Shown piece by piece: positions 7,677 through 17,591 of a DNA stretch of 64,000 nucleotides. A program made the position numbers and the translations under genes. The notes beneath the pieces are model-generated. The model was not told the origin of the DNA. It did no database searches and worked only from the letters and a program-made list of their open reading frames with translations. The stretch's first letter is position 1, and every line of letters starts with the position of its first letter. This DNA comes from Ideonella sp. Lineage in GTDB: Bacteria; Pseudomonadota; Gammaproteobacteria; Burkholderiales; Burkholderiaceae_C. The stretch is from NCBI GenBank assembly GCA_015075545.1, contig JABTUC010000002.1, positions 1 to 64,000 on the forward strand, in the 5' to 3' direction.

Positions 7677-9493
7677 CGCCGGCTCCTGCGCGCGCGCTCG
7701 CTCATGTCGACATCGACGTACTTCCAGAACTCGCGCACGAACACGTTGCGATGGTAGCCCTCGACCCACGGCTGCCACAGGTCGGTCCAGATGCGGTGCA
7801 CGTGCACCTTGTACGGCATGTAGGCCACCAGCAGCCGCTTGGCCTGGTCGAACAGCGCGGCGCGCTCGGGCCCGTCGGGCAGCACGCGCTGGCGCTCGTA
7901 CACCGCATTGAACGCCGGCAGGTCGAAGCGCGCGTGGTTGGCCTGGCCCTTGTTCGGCCCGTAGCCGAGCGCCAGGAAGTACTCGCCGTCGGGGCCGCCC
8001 GACCAGCCGACGCCCCACATCATCAGCTTGCCGGCGCGCGAGGCCTTCAACTGCTCGGGCCATTGCCGGATCACCGGCACCATGCGGATGCCGATCGCGT
8101 CCATGTTGATCTGCCATTGCGCGTACAGGTCGCGAAACGCCTTGTCGGGCGAGGTGGCGTACTCGATGCGCAGTGGCGAGCCGTCGGGCTGCTCGCGCCA
8201 GCCGTCGCCGTCGCGGTCGACGTAGCCGTACAGGTCGAGCAGCGCGCGCGCCTTGGCGCGGTCGAATTCGCTCATCTCCGACTTGAACGCCGGGTCGTAG
8301 CCCCGCACGGGCGGCGGGATGTGCGATTGCGCCGGTATCGCCTGCCCGTGGCGCGCGATGCGGATCTCGCGCTCGATGTCGACCGCCAGCGCGATCGCGC
8401 GGCGCAGCGCCACCTTGTCGGGCGTGTAGCCGCCGACCACCGGGTTCTCCATCGCGAAGTACGACACCGTGATGTCGTTGCGCTGGTAGCGCAGCATCCC
8501 GATGCCGCGGCGCGCCAGGTTCGGCGCCAGCCGGTTGTTGGGGATCGCGCTGTCGCAGAACTCGTCGGGAATGCGCTCGACCAGATCCTGCTCGTCGTTG
8601 AGGAACGACAGCCACCGCGGCTGCGGCTCCTCGATCACCGACAGTTCGACGCGATCGATCATCGGCAGGCGCCGGCCGTGCAGCGCCGCGGCGATCGCGC
8701 CGCGGCGTGCGTCTTCGGGCGGCGGATGCTCGTCGTAGCGCAGTTCGCGAAAGCCTGGGTTGCGTTCGAGCACGATGCGCGAGTTGCGCCGCCAGGCGGC
8801 GAGGCGGAATGGCCCGGTGCCTACCGGGTGCTCGTTGATCTGCTCGCCGTAGCGCTCGACCACCTCGCGCGCGACGGCACCGGTGAGCGCGGGGTCGGTG
8901 AACAGCGACTCGGGCAGGCGCGGGCTCGGCTGCGCCACCCGCAGCTCGAAGCGGTAGCGGTCGAGCGCGCGCAGGCCTTCGACCTCGCGGTCGTAATCGA
9001 ACGCCGCCTTGCGCCCGAGCGCCTCGCGGCGCAGCTCGCTCAGCCCCAGGATCTGCGCCGATTCGAAGACGTAGAGCTTGCCGCTCTTCCAGCGCGGGTC
9101 GTAGTGGCGCTTGATGGTGTACACGTAGTCCTGCGCCGTGAGTTCGCGCCGCCGGCCGCCGAAGGCCGGGTCGTCGGCGAAGAAGATGCCCGGCCTGATC
9201 GTGAACACGAAGCGCCGGTAGTCGGCCGACACCTCGGGCAGCGCCGCCGCGGTGGCGGGCCGCATGCGCAGCGGTTGCGCCAGATACTCGAACTCCAGCG
9301 GCGCCTCGAAGATGTGCGCGACCACCGTGTTGGAGTACAGGTCGGTCACCTGCGCGGGGTCGAAGCCGGTCTCCGCCGCGGGCAGCGCGTAGCGCAGCAC
9401 CTTCGGCTCTCGCGCAGCGGTCGCCCCGGTCGCGCCCGCCGACAACGACAGCACGAGGCCTGCGACCAGCAACCATGACCCGACTCGAACCAT
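7673..9493 (-). CDS. ABC transporter periplasmic substrate-binding protein (first paralogue)
   Basis: A 606-residue family-5 binding protein with a clear Sec signal peptide (MVRVGSWLLVAGLVLSLSAG, cleavage probably near ATAA). It carries the same conserved blocks as the following two genes: GFDPAQVTDLYS, HPVGTGPFRLAAW and DRDGDGW. It is the promoter-proximal gene of the minus-strand triplet. It faces the permease/ATPase genes across a 166-bp divergent intergenic region, so the three binding proteins probably serve that one transporter. The substrate is likely an oligopeptide or peptide-like compound, by family. Confidence 0.88.
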   Translation of the reverse strand: MVRVGSWLLVAGLVLSLSAGATGATAAREPKVLRYALPAAETGFDPAQVTDLYSNTVVAHIFEAPLEFEYLAQPLRMRPATAAALPEVSADYRRFVFTIRPGIFFADDPAFGGRRRELTAQDYVYTIKRHYDPRWKSGKLYVFESAQILGLSELRREALGRKAAFDYDREVEGLRALDRYRFELRVAQPSPRLPESLFTDPALTGAVAREVVERYGEQINEHPVGTGPFRLAAWRRNSRIVLERNPGFRELRYDEHPPPEDARRGAIAAALHGRRLPMIDRVELSVIEEPQPRWLSFLNDEQDLVERIPDEFCDSAIPNNRLAPNLARRGIGMLRYQRNDITVSYFAMENPVVGGYTPDKVALRRAIALAVDIEREIRIARHGQAIPAQSHIPPPVRGYDPAFKSEMSEFDRAKARALLDLYGYVDRDGDGWREQPDGSPLRIEYATSPDKAFRDLYAQWQINMDAIGIRMVPVIRQWPEQLKASRAGKLMMWGVGWSGGPDGEYFLALGYGPNKGQANHARFDLPAFNAVYERQRVLPDGPERAALFDQAKRLLVAYMPYKVHVHRIWTDLWQPWVEGYHRNVFVREFWKYVDVDMSERARRSRR

Positions 9494-9659
9494 CCGCGTG
9501 CGTCAGCGGCGAGCGCCGCGCATCGCGCACGCCCGGCAGCGGCCGCAGTCTAGCGGCCGCAACCCGCGAGCGCTGCGCGGGCAAACATGGACGGAGCCCG
9601 CGCGGCGGCCCTCTACACTCGCGCATCGCCTGAACGCTGGTGCTGCCGCGCGACGAACG
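9494..9659. promoter_or_regulatory. Divergent intergenic region of the peptide transporter
   Basis: This 166-bp gap must hold both promoters of the divergent transporter units. A direct repeat AGCGGCCGCA occurs twice around 9537-9561. A possible -10 box TACACT lies at 9614-9619 on the plus strand, without a convincing -35 box. No operator could be assigned. Confidence 0.35.
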
Positions 9660-10598
9660 ATGTGGGCCTATCTCGTCAGACGCCTGTGGCAGATGGTGCC
9701 CACGCTGCTGGGCGTGGTGCTGCTGGTGTTCCTGCTGTTCAAGTTCTTCGGCGCCGACCCGGCGGTGATTCTCGGCGGGCTCAACGCCACGCAGGAGCAG
9801 GTGGCGGCGATCCGCACGCAGCTCGGGCTCGACCGGCCATGGTGGGTGCAGCTCGCGATCTACCTGAAGGAGATCGTCACCTTCGACTGGGGCCGCAGCT
9901 GGGCCACCAACGAATCGGTGGCGCATCTGTTCGCGACCCGCCTGCCCGCGACGCTGACGGTGATGATCCCGATCCTGATCCTCGACACGCTGGTGGCGCT
10001 GCCGATCGCGATGTGGGTCGCCTACCGCCGCGGTTCGCTGTCGGACCGCACGATCACGGTCATCACCACGGTCGCGCTGTCGATCTCGTTCCTGGTCTAC
10101 ATCATCATCGGGCAGTACGTGTTCGGCTTCCAGCTCGGCTGGTTTCCGGTGCAGGGCTGGAGCGACTCGACGCTGACCAACCTGCTGACCTACGTGCCGC
10201 TGCCGGTGCTGCTGGCGGTGCTGGTGGGCATCTCGCCGCAGACGCGGCTGTACCGCACCTTCGTGCTCGACGAGCTCGGCCACGACTACGTGCGCACCGC
10301 GCGCGCCAAGGGCCTGACCGAGCGCACGGTGATGTTCCGGCACGTGCTGCGCAACGCGCTGATCCCGATCATCACCAACATCGGCTACAACCTGCCGGGC
10401 ATCTTCGTCGGCTCGTTCCTGATCGAGGTGTTCTTCTCGATCCCCGGGCTCGGCCGCGAGGTGCTGCTGGCGGTCAACCGCAGCGACTACCCGGTGATCC
10501 AGGCCACCACCGTCTACCTGGCGATGCTGACGATGCTGATCAACCTGGCCACCGATGTGCTGTACAAGGTGGTCGATCCGCGGGTGGTGCTGCGGTGA
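9660..10598 (+). CDS. ABC transporter permease, DppB/OppB/YejB type
   Basis: A 312-residue inner-membrane permease beginning MWAYLVRRLWQMVPTLLGVV, the typical first transmembrane helix of the peptide-permease family. The LGLDRPWWVQ periplasmic segment, several further helices and the cytoplasmic EAA coupling loop (ARAKGLTERTVMFRH, near residue 220) follow. It pairs with the next gene to form the membrane channel. No strong Shine-Dalgarno sequence precedes the ATG; the start was chosen because it matches the family N-terminus. It is slightly shorter than YejB of enterobacteria. Confidence 0.9.
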   Translation: MWAYLVRRLWQMVPTLLGVVLLVFLLFKFFGADPAVILGGLNATQEQVAAIRTQLGLDRPWWVQLAIYLKEIVTFDWGRSWATNESVAHLFATRLPATLTVMIPILILDTLVALPIAMWVAYRRGSLSDRTITVITTVALSISFLVYIIIGQYVFGFQLGWFPVQGWSDSTLTNLLTYVPLPVLLAVLVGISPQTRLYRTFVLDELGHDYVRTARAKGLTERTVMFRHVLRNALIPIITNIGYNLPGIFVGSFLIEVFFSIPGLGREVLLAVNRSDYPVIQATTVYLAMLTMLINLATDVLYKVVDPRVVLR

Positions 10599-10614
10599 GC
10601 GCACGAGGAGCACG

Positions 10615-11660
10615 ATGAGCGCCGTGCTGCCGATCGGCGCGGCCGCGCTGCCGCACTCCGAAGGCGTGTGGCGCACCGCCTGGCGGCGCTACCGCGGCGA
10701 CCGCGTCGGCATGGTGTCGCTGGCGATCGTGGCCGCGTTCCTGGTGCTGATCGCACTGTCGGCCTCGGGCGTGGTGGCGCGCCACTGGCAGCAGGAGGTC
10801 GGCGTGCCCAACGCGCCGCCCACCTGGCTCGGCCCGCGGCCGCCGGAGGACCTCGGCACGATCGAGGTGCCCAAGGGCCCCAACGTCGACCTGTCCGACG
10901 TCGACCCGCTGGCGCCACGCTACCAGGAGTGGGCCGCGCGCGCGGCGCAATTGAAGACCACCGAGACGCCGCGCAGCCAGACGCTGCCTTTCGGCGGCGA
11001 CCGGCTCGGCCGCGACGTGCTGGCCAAGGCGGTCAAGGGCACCGAGGTGTCGGTGTTCGTCGGCGTGCTGGCAGCGGCGGTCGCCACCTTGATCGGCACG
11101 CTGCTCGGCGCCGCCGCCGGCTTCTTCGGACGGCGCGTCAGCGACTTCCTCGAGTGGGTCTACAACGTCTTCACCGCGGTGCCCGACATCCTGCTGATCT
11201 TCGCGTTCGCGGCGGTGTTCGGCCGCGGCATCGGCACCGTGGTGCTGATCCTCGGGCTCACCGGCTGGTCCGGCGTCTACCGCCAGGTGCGCGCCGAGTT
11301 CATCAAGCACCGCCACCGCGAGTACGTGCGCGCGGCCGAGGCCATCGGCGCGAGTGCCGCCTCGCGCATGTTCCGCCACATCCTGCCCAACGTCAGCCAC
11401 GTGATCCTGGTGCGGCTGTCGCTGCTGGTGGTGGGCTTCATCAAGTTCGAGGTCATCCTGTCGTACCTGGGCCTGGGCGTGCCGGTGGACCAGGTGAGCT
11501 GGGGCACGATGCTGGCCGAGGCGCAGAGCGAGCTGATCCTCGGCTACTGGTGGCAGCTCGCCACGGCCACGCTGTTCATGGCCCTGTTCGTCACCGCGTT
11601 CTCGCTGATGGCCGACGCCTGGCGCGACGCGCTCGACCCCAAGCTGCGCGGCGCCGAGTG

Positions 11661-11661
<1 letters not shown>
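10615..11661 (+). CDS. ABC transporter permease, DppC/OppC/YejE type
   Basis: A 348-residue second permease subunit. It has an N-terminal cytoplasmic tail, the first helix (GMVSLAIVAAFLVLIAL) and a long periplasmic loop of about 100 residues before FGGDRLGRDVL. Four to five more helices follow, with the EAA loop (AAEAIGASAASRMFRH). The long loop is characteristic of YejE-like rather than plain DppC proteins. GAGGAG stands six bases before the ATG. Its stop overlaps the ATG of the ATPase gene (TGATG), so the products are probably made in fixed proportion. Confidence 0.9.
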
Positions 11662-13355
<1,694 letters not shown>

Positions 13356-13472
13356 CCAACCCGGTCGAACCTGTAACAAAAGTCTGGTCACCCGGGTCGC
13401 TCCTGGGCGTGAAGCACGACCCGCCGCGTGATCGCTTTCACGCGACGCATCGCCCACCACCCATCCGAAGGC

Positions 13473-13488
13473 TTGGCACGGTTGATGC
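13473..13488 (+). promoter_or_regulatory. Predicted sigma-54 (RpoN) promoter
   Basis: The sequence TTGGCACGGTTGATGC has GG (13475-13476) and GC (13487-13488) exactly ten bases apart. It matches the -24/-12 consensus TGGCACG-N4-TTGC at all but one position. The expected transcript start near 13500 gives a leader of about 43 bases to the small gene at 13543. An inverted repeat CGCGTGA-N6-TCACGCG at 13425-13444 lies just upstream and could be an activator site. Confidence 0.65.
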
Positions 13489-13542
13489 GCTGGCTCAGGC
13501 GTGGCTGGCGCCCAGGCGCCGCACGATGACCAGGAGACTGTG

Positions 13543-13809
13543 ATGCCCAGCGGATTCGCCCCACTCGCTCGACCGCGTCGCATGCGCGCCGCGGCCCATC
13601 GCGTGCACGGCGGCGCGTCTTCGCTGCTGCGGCTGGCCCAACCGGCCGGCATGCGCTGGCCCACCGGCAGCGCGCTGGCCGAATGGGCGCAGCGCGCATC
13701 GGCCGCCCTGACGCCAGACATGGTGACCGTGGCCGAAGACGCCAGCGAGGCGTTCGTCACCCCCCTGCAGCCGAGCCCGACGCTGCGCATCGCCGCGGCG
13801 TTCCGCTGA
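13543..13809 (+). CDS. Small hypothetical protein behind a sigma-54-type promoter
   Basis: An 88-residue frame whose ATG is preceded by AGGAG with a six-base spacing, a good ribosome-binding site. The product (MPSGFAPLARPRRMRAAAHR at the start) is basic in its first third and has a central Leu/Ala-rich amphipathic stretch. It has no signal peptide and no recognised domain. The upstream sigma-54 promoter and the intrinsic terminator near 14032-14101 bracket it as a possible monocistronic unit. Function unknown. Confidence 0.6.
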   Translation: MPSGFAPLARPRRMRAAAHRVHGGASSLLRLAQPAGMRWPTGSALAEWAQRASAALTPDMVTVAEDASEAFVTPLQPSPTLRIAAAFR

Positions 13810-13969
13810 ATATCGCTGGGCCACGGAAATGACTGCCCAGCCCTGCGCGCTGAAGCTGGTCGCCACGCCGCTCGTGCCGGCGCGGGCGCCGGCTCGCCAG
13901 GTCGAGCGGACGCCCCGGGTTCTGCGCGCCCCACGCGGCGGCGTGCAGTTGTCGTTCCAGTTTCATCAT
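13757..13969 (-). CDS. Doubtful small antisense open frame
   Basis: A 70-codon frame on the minus strand starts at a double ATG (13969/13966) behind GGGAGGG, a good ribosome-binding site. It begins MMKLERQLHAAAWGAQNPGR. It overlaps the 3' end of the plus-strand small gene by 53 bp and has no recognisable domain; after the first 20 residues the composition looks non-coding. It may be a decayed or chance frame. Otherwise 13810-14214 holds only the terminator described next. Confidence 0.25.
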   Translation of the reverse strand: MMKLERQLHAAAWGAQNPGRPLDLASRRPRRHERRGDQLQRAGLGSHFRGPAIFSGTPRRCAASGSAAGG

Positions 13970-14031
13970 CGCCCTCCCGATTCGACGAGGGAAGGCGACG
14001 CCAAAGGTTTGGGACAGGGTTGACGCCCAAC

Positions 14032-14101
14032 GGGGAGCGGGCCAGCGCGGGTGAATTTGAGAGCGACCCCGCACACAAGGTCCCGCTCCCCTTCTTTTTT
14101 T
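14032..14101 (+). terminator. Rho-independent terminator
   Basis: A perfect 10-bp inverted repeat (GGGGAGCGGG at 14032-14041, CCCGCTCCCC at 14082-14091) encloses a second nested GC stem. It is followed immediately by a T-rich tract (TTCTTTTTTT, 14092-14101). It would end plus-strand transcripts coming from the sigma-54 unit. Confidence 0.7.
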
Positions 14102-14214
14102 CCCAGCCTCCCTCCGCGCGGCTTCGACCGGTTGCTCTGCACGGTCGTGCCGACCTCGACGCCGCGGCGAACGACGCCAAGCGTCCCGGGACGTCGCCCA
14201 CGCAACCCGGGCGC

Positions 14215-15033
14215 TCAGCGGCCGTGGGTACGCGCCGACTCGATCTGCTCGTGCACGCGGCGCGCCGCCCGCAGCAGACCCGATGTACTCAGGTTGCACT
14301 GCGGTGCGAGGCGCGCCACGCGGTCGTCGAGTACCTCGGGCGCGGTGATCATCGCCTGCGCGAGCACCGACAGCGCGAGCAGATCGCGCCGCGGCAGCGT
14401 CGGCGGCAGCAAGTGATCGGCCTGCGCCTGTACGTGGTGGCGCACGCAGTCGGCGACCGCATCGCTCAGACCCCACGATTCGCACAACGCGGCGCCCAGC
14501 GCGTCGTGGGCGATGCCGAAGCCACCAGCTTCCAGCTCGCACAGCATCGCGTCGCCGGTGGCCGCGCGCAACATCGAGCGGTAGTGATCGGGCGCGTGGC
14601 GCAGCAGCACCGCTTTGCCGCACTCCTCGAACAGACCGGCCGAGTGGGCGGCCCAGGCATCGATCTGCATCGCCTGCGCCAGGCGCCCCATGATCAGGCC
14701 GCGCTGCGCGGCGCGGGCCCACAACACCTCCAGCTCAGCCGCCGGCGGGAACACCGCGCGCAGACCGAACTCCAGCGCAATGCCGGCGACCTCGCGCATG
14801 CCGAGGTAGCTGATCGATTGCTGCACCGACTGCACGCGCCCCGATACGCCGTACAGCGGCGAGTTCACCGCCTGCAGCACCACCGCGGCGAGTGCCATGT
14901 CGGACTCGATCAACTGCGACAGGGCCGACAGGTTGACCTCTTCTTCGGCCATCAGCAGCGACAGCCGCAGCAGCGCGTCGGGCTGGCTCGGGATCTGGAT
15001 GTCGAGCGTTCGCAGCGGGGATTCGACGGACAT
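14215..15033 (-). CDS. HDOD domain-containing signalling protein
   Basis: A 272-residue protein made essentially of one HDOD domain. It has the N-terminal LDIQIPSQPDALLRL, the ESDMALAAVVLQAVNSPLYG stretch, QSISYLGMREV and a C-terminal helical part typical of the family. HDOD proteins resemble HD hydrolases but lack the metal-binding HD pair, and act in signal transduction or stress and motility regulation. The start MSVESPLRT at 15033 was chosen because the longer frame to 15174 would overlap the upstream gene's 3' end. The Shine-Dalgarno is weak. Confidence 0.85.
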   Translation of the reverse strand: MSVESPLRTLDIQIPSQPDALLRLSLLMAEEEVNLSALSQLIESDMALAAVVLQAVNSPLYGVSGRVQSVQQSISYLGMREVAGIALEFGLRAVFPPAAELEVLWARAAQRGLIMGRLAQAMQIDAWAAHSAGLFEECGKAVLLRHAPDHYRSMLRAATGDAMLCELEAGGFGIAHDALGAALCESWGLSDAVADCVRHHVQAQADHLLPPTLPRRDLLALSVLAQAMITAPEVLDDRVARLAPQCNLSTSGLLRAARRVHEQIESARTHGR

Positions 15034-15149
15034 GGCACGGGCGAGCAGGGGCAGCACACAGACTAAGTCGCCGGCCGCTGGCGCGATCGCAGCAATCGCG
15101 CCGCCGCACGCCGCCAATTCGGGTGTTGCCGCGGGCCGGGCCGCCCGAT

Positions 15150-16820
15150 TCAGCCCGGGTCGGCGCAGATCCACGCCGCGGCACGCTCGGCGATCATCAA
15201 GGCCGGCGCGTTGGTATTGCCGCTGGTGATGGCGGGCATCACGCTGGCGTCGGCAATGCGCAGGCCGGCGATGCCGTGCGCGCGCAGCCGCGCGTCGACC
15301 ACCGCCATCGGATCGTCAGCGCGCCCCATCTTGCAGGTGCCCACCGGGTGGAAGATGGTGGTGCCGATGTCGCCCGCCAGGCGCGCGAGTTCCTCGTCGC
15401 TCTGGTACTGCACGCCCGGTTTCACTTCGCGCGGCTGATACGGCGCCAGCGCGGGCATGCCGGCGATGTGTCGCGTCAGCCGCAGCGAATCGGCTGCCAC
15501 CTTGCGGTCGGCGTCTGCAGACAGGTAGTTCGCGAGGATCGACGGCGCGTCGGCGGCGTGCGGCGAGCGCAGGCGCACGTGTCCGCGCGAACGCGGATTC
15601 AGGTTGCAGACGCTCGCGGTGAAGGCGTCGTCGCGATGCAGCGGTTCGCCGAAGGCGTCGAGCGACAGCGGCTGCACGTGGTACTCCAGATTCGGCCACC
15701 GAATTTCGGCCGACGAACGCGTGAAACAGCCGAGCTGCGACGGCGCCATGCTCATCGGCCCGCGCCGCGTCAGCAGGTATTGCAGGCCGATCTGCGCCTT
15801 GCCGAGCCAGGAGTTGGCCAGCGTGTTCAGCGTGCGCACCCCCTGCACAGCGAACACCGCGCGGATCTGCAGGTGGTCCTGCAGGTTCTCGCCGACGCCC
15901 GGGCGCTCCATCAGCGGCGTCACGCCGTGGGCATGCAGCCAGTCGCCGCGACCGACGCCCGAGAGCTGCAGCAGGTGAGGCGTGCCCACCGCGCCCGCCG
16001 CGAGAACCACCTCGCGAGCGGCGAACACCGCCACCGGCCCGACGCCGGCGCGCTGTACCTCGACGCCGCTGGCTCGCCAGCGCCCCTCGCGCTGTTCGAG
16101 CCGCAGGCGTGTCGCCTGCGCGCCGGTCCACACCTGCAGGTTGGGGCGCTGCCGCACCGGGCGCAGGAACGCCTTGCTCGCGTTCCAGCGCACGCCGCGG
16201 CGCTGATTGACCTCGAAATAGCCCACCCCTTCGTTGTCGCCGCGGTTGAAGTCGTCTTGCGGCGGAATGCCCGCCTGCTGCGCGGCCTGCGCGAAGGCAT
16301 CGAGCACCCGCCACGACAGCCGCTGGCGCTCGACGCGCCACTCGCCGCCGGCTCGCTTGCCGCTCGAGTCGAGCCCCGACGCGCCGTGCCAGTCGTCGGC
16401 GCCGCGCCAGTGGTCCTCGTGATGCTTGAAGTACGGCAGGCACGCGTCCCAGGTCCACGCGTCGTCGCCCAGCTCGGCGGCCCAGCCGTCGTAGTCGCGG
16501 CGCTGGCCGCGCATGTAGATCATGCCGTTGATGCTCGAGCAGCCGCCGAGCACCTTGCCCCGCGGGTAGCGCAGGCTGCGACCGTTCAGGCCCGGGTCGG
16601 GCTCGGTACGAAACAGCCAGTCGGTACGCGGATTGCCGATGCAGTACAGGTAGCCCACCGGAATGTGGATCCACGGGTAGCTGTCGGGTCCGCCGGCCTC
16701 GATCAGCAGCACACGGCGGCGTGGGTCGGCACTGAGCCGGTTGGCCAGCAGGCAGCCGCAGGTGCCGGCGCCGACCACGACGTAGTCGAACTGCGGGGCG
16801 TCAGCGCTTCGGTCTGGCAT
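15150..16820 (-). CDS. GMC family FAD-dependent oxidoreductase (choline dehydrogenase-like)
   Basis: A 556-residue flavoprotein. The N-terminal FAD-binding motif is VVVGAGTCGCLLANRL. The GMC signature PRGKVLGGCSSINGMIYMRG follows near residue 90, and signature 2 (GAVGTPHLLQLSGVG) lies near 270. The C-terminal catalytic part carries the FHPVGTCKMG histidine and GNTNAP. GMC enzymes oxidise alcohols; the family alone does not fix the substrate, although alcohol and choline dehydrogenases are the closest type. The ATG at 16820 has GGAG about seven bases upstream. Confidence 0.9.
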   Translation of the reverse strand: MPDRSADAPQFDYVVVGAGTCGCLLANRLSADPRRRVLLIEAGGPDSYPWIHIPVGYLYCIGNPRTDWLFRTEPDPGLNGRSLRYPRGKVLGGCSSINGMIYMRGQRRDYDGWAAELGDDAWTWDACLPYFKHHEDHWRGADDWHGASGLDSSGKRAGGEWRVERQRLSWRVLDAFAQAAQQAGIPPQDDFNRGDNEGVGYFEVNQRRGVRWNASKAFLRPVRQRPNLQVWTGAQATRLRLEQREGRWRASGVEVQRAGVGPVAVFAAREVVLAAGAVGTPHLLQLSGVGRGDWLHAHGVTPLMERPGVGENLQDHLQIRAVFAVQGVRTLNTLANSWLGKAQIGLQYLLTRRGPMSMAPSQLGCFTRSSAEIRWPNLEYHVQPLSLDAFGEPLHRDDAFTASVCNLNPRSRGHVRLRSPHAADAPSILANYLSADADRKVAADSLRLTRHIAGMPALAPYQPREVKPGVQYQSDEELARLAGDIGTTIFHPVGTCKMGRADDPMAVVDARLRAHGIAGLRIADASVMPAITSGNTNAPALMIAERAAAWICADPG

Positions 16821-16918
16821 CTGAGGTCTCCGGTGCGGCGCCGCCGCCACACCGCAGCGCGCTATTGCACGCAAATCCGCCGGCGCGGCGTTTTCGGGTT
16901 TGCCCGAACGCGCAAGGA

Positions 16919-16970
16919 TTGGCGGCTTTCGCGCGTTGTGTTGATAATCCGGCTGGGTACTGGTGTACCC
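16919..16970 (+). promoter_or_regulatory. Promoter and 5'-terminal RNA hairpin of the RRM gene
   Basis: TTGGCG (16919-16924) and GATAAT (16943-16948) are 18 bases apart, predicting a start near 16955. A perfect 6-bp stem with a four-base loop (GGGTAC-TGGT-GTACCC, 16955-16970) begins right there, so the mRNA would start with a hairpin. A leader of about 110 bases follows before the ATG, long for this genome and reminiscent of cold-regulated leaders. Confidence 0.5.
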
Positions 16971-17065
16971 ACGGCCCTTGTCTGGAGACGGCGCCTTTGC
17001 TTGATCGGTTCACGCTGGGTTGAAGCTCCACTTGGATTGTCTGCACTGAGAAGGAGCTTCCCCGC

Positions 17066-17509
17066 ATGGGAAACAAGCTGTACGTCGGCAACCTCGCGTA
17101 TTCGGTGCGCGATGAAGCGTTGCAGGCTGCGTTCGCGCAATTCGGCACCGTCACATCCGCCAAGGTGATGATGGACCGCGAAACGGGGCGCTCCAAGGGC
17201 TTCGGCTTCGTCGAGATGTCGAGTTCCGCGGAGGCTCAGGCCGCGATCCACGCCATGAATGGTCAACCGCTCGAGGGCCGGGCGATCGTCGTCAATGAGG
17301 CGCGCCCGCGCGAAGAGCGCCCCGGGGGGTTCGGCGGCGGCGGCCGCGGGCCCTACGGCGGCGGCGGGGGTGGCGGCGGCGGCCGCGGCTCGTATGGCGG
17401 CGGGGGTGGCGGTGGCGGCTACGGCGGCGGGGGTGGCGGTGGCGGGCGCAGCCCGTACGGCACCGGACGCGGCCCACGCGGCGGCGGCGGGGGCGGCCAA
17501 GGCTACTGA
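17066..17509 (+). CDS. Glycine-rich RNA-binding protein (RRM domain)
   Basis: A 147-residue protein with one RNA-recognition motif (residues 1-82). RNP2 is KLYVGNL and RNP1 is KGFGFVEM. A low-complexity tail follows, almost entirely glycine with interspersed Arg and Tyr, similar to RGG/YGG tails. Bacterial proteins of this type are often induced by cold or stress and may act as RNA chaperones, with the tail possibly promoting RNA condensation. AAGGAG precedes the ATG at ideal spacing. The gene stands alone between a long leader and a strong hairpin terminator. Confidence 0.92.
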   Translation: MGNKLYVGNLAYSVRDEALQAAFAQFGTVTSAKVMMDRETGRSKGFGFVEMSSSAEAQAAIHAMNGQPLEGRAIVVNEARPREERPGGFGGGGRGPYGGGGGGGGGRGSYGGGGGGGGYGGGGGGGGRSPYGTGRGPRGGGGGGQGY

Positions 17510-17531
17510 ACTCCTTGCACCGATCGTCAAG

Positions 17532-17555
17532 AACGGGCGCCCGCGGGCGCCCGTT
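17532..17555. terminator. Bidirectional hairpin terminator
   Basis: A perfect palindrome with 12-base arms (AACGGGCGCCCG and its complement) lies between the convergent RRM and SDR genes. On the plus strand the stem ends in a short T stretch, and on the minus strand in TTCTTG, so it could stop transcription from both sides. Confidence 0.65.
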
Positions 17556-17591
17556 TGCATCAGGGCCAGGCACACTGGCAACGCAGCCCAC

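Noticed and set aside
5832-10676. A 1614-codon minus-strand open frame spanning several genes
   Set aside because: Only its last third is a real gene (the second binding protein). The rest is the antisense of the permease and the off-frame of the first binding protein; starts and signal peptides define three separate genes.
10668-11660. N-terminal extension of the double ATPase through the permease gene
   Set aside because: The frame is open by chance; the ATPase begins at the ATG overlapping the permease stop, where the ABC fold starts.
17300-17500. GGN-type tandem repeats at the 3' end of the RRM gene as a CRISPR or satellite array
   Set aside because: They encode the glycine-rich tail in frame; there are no regular spacers.
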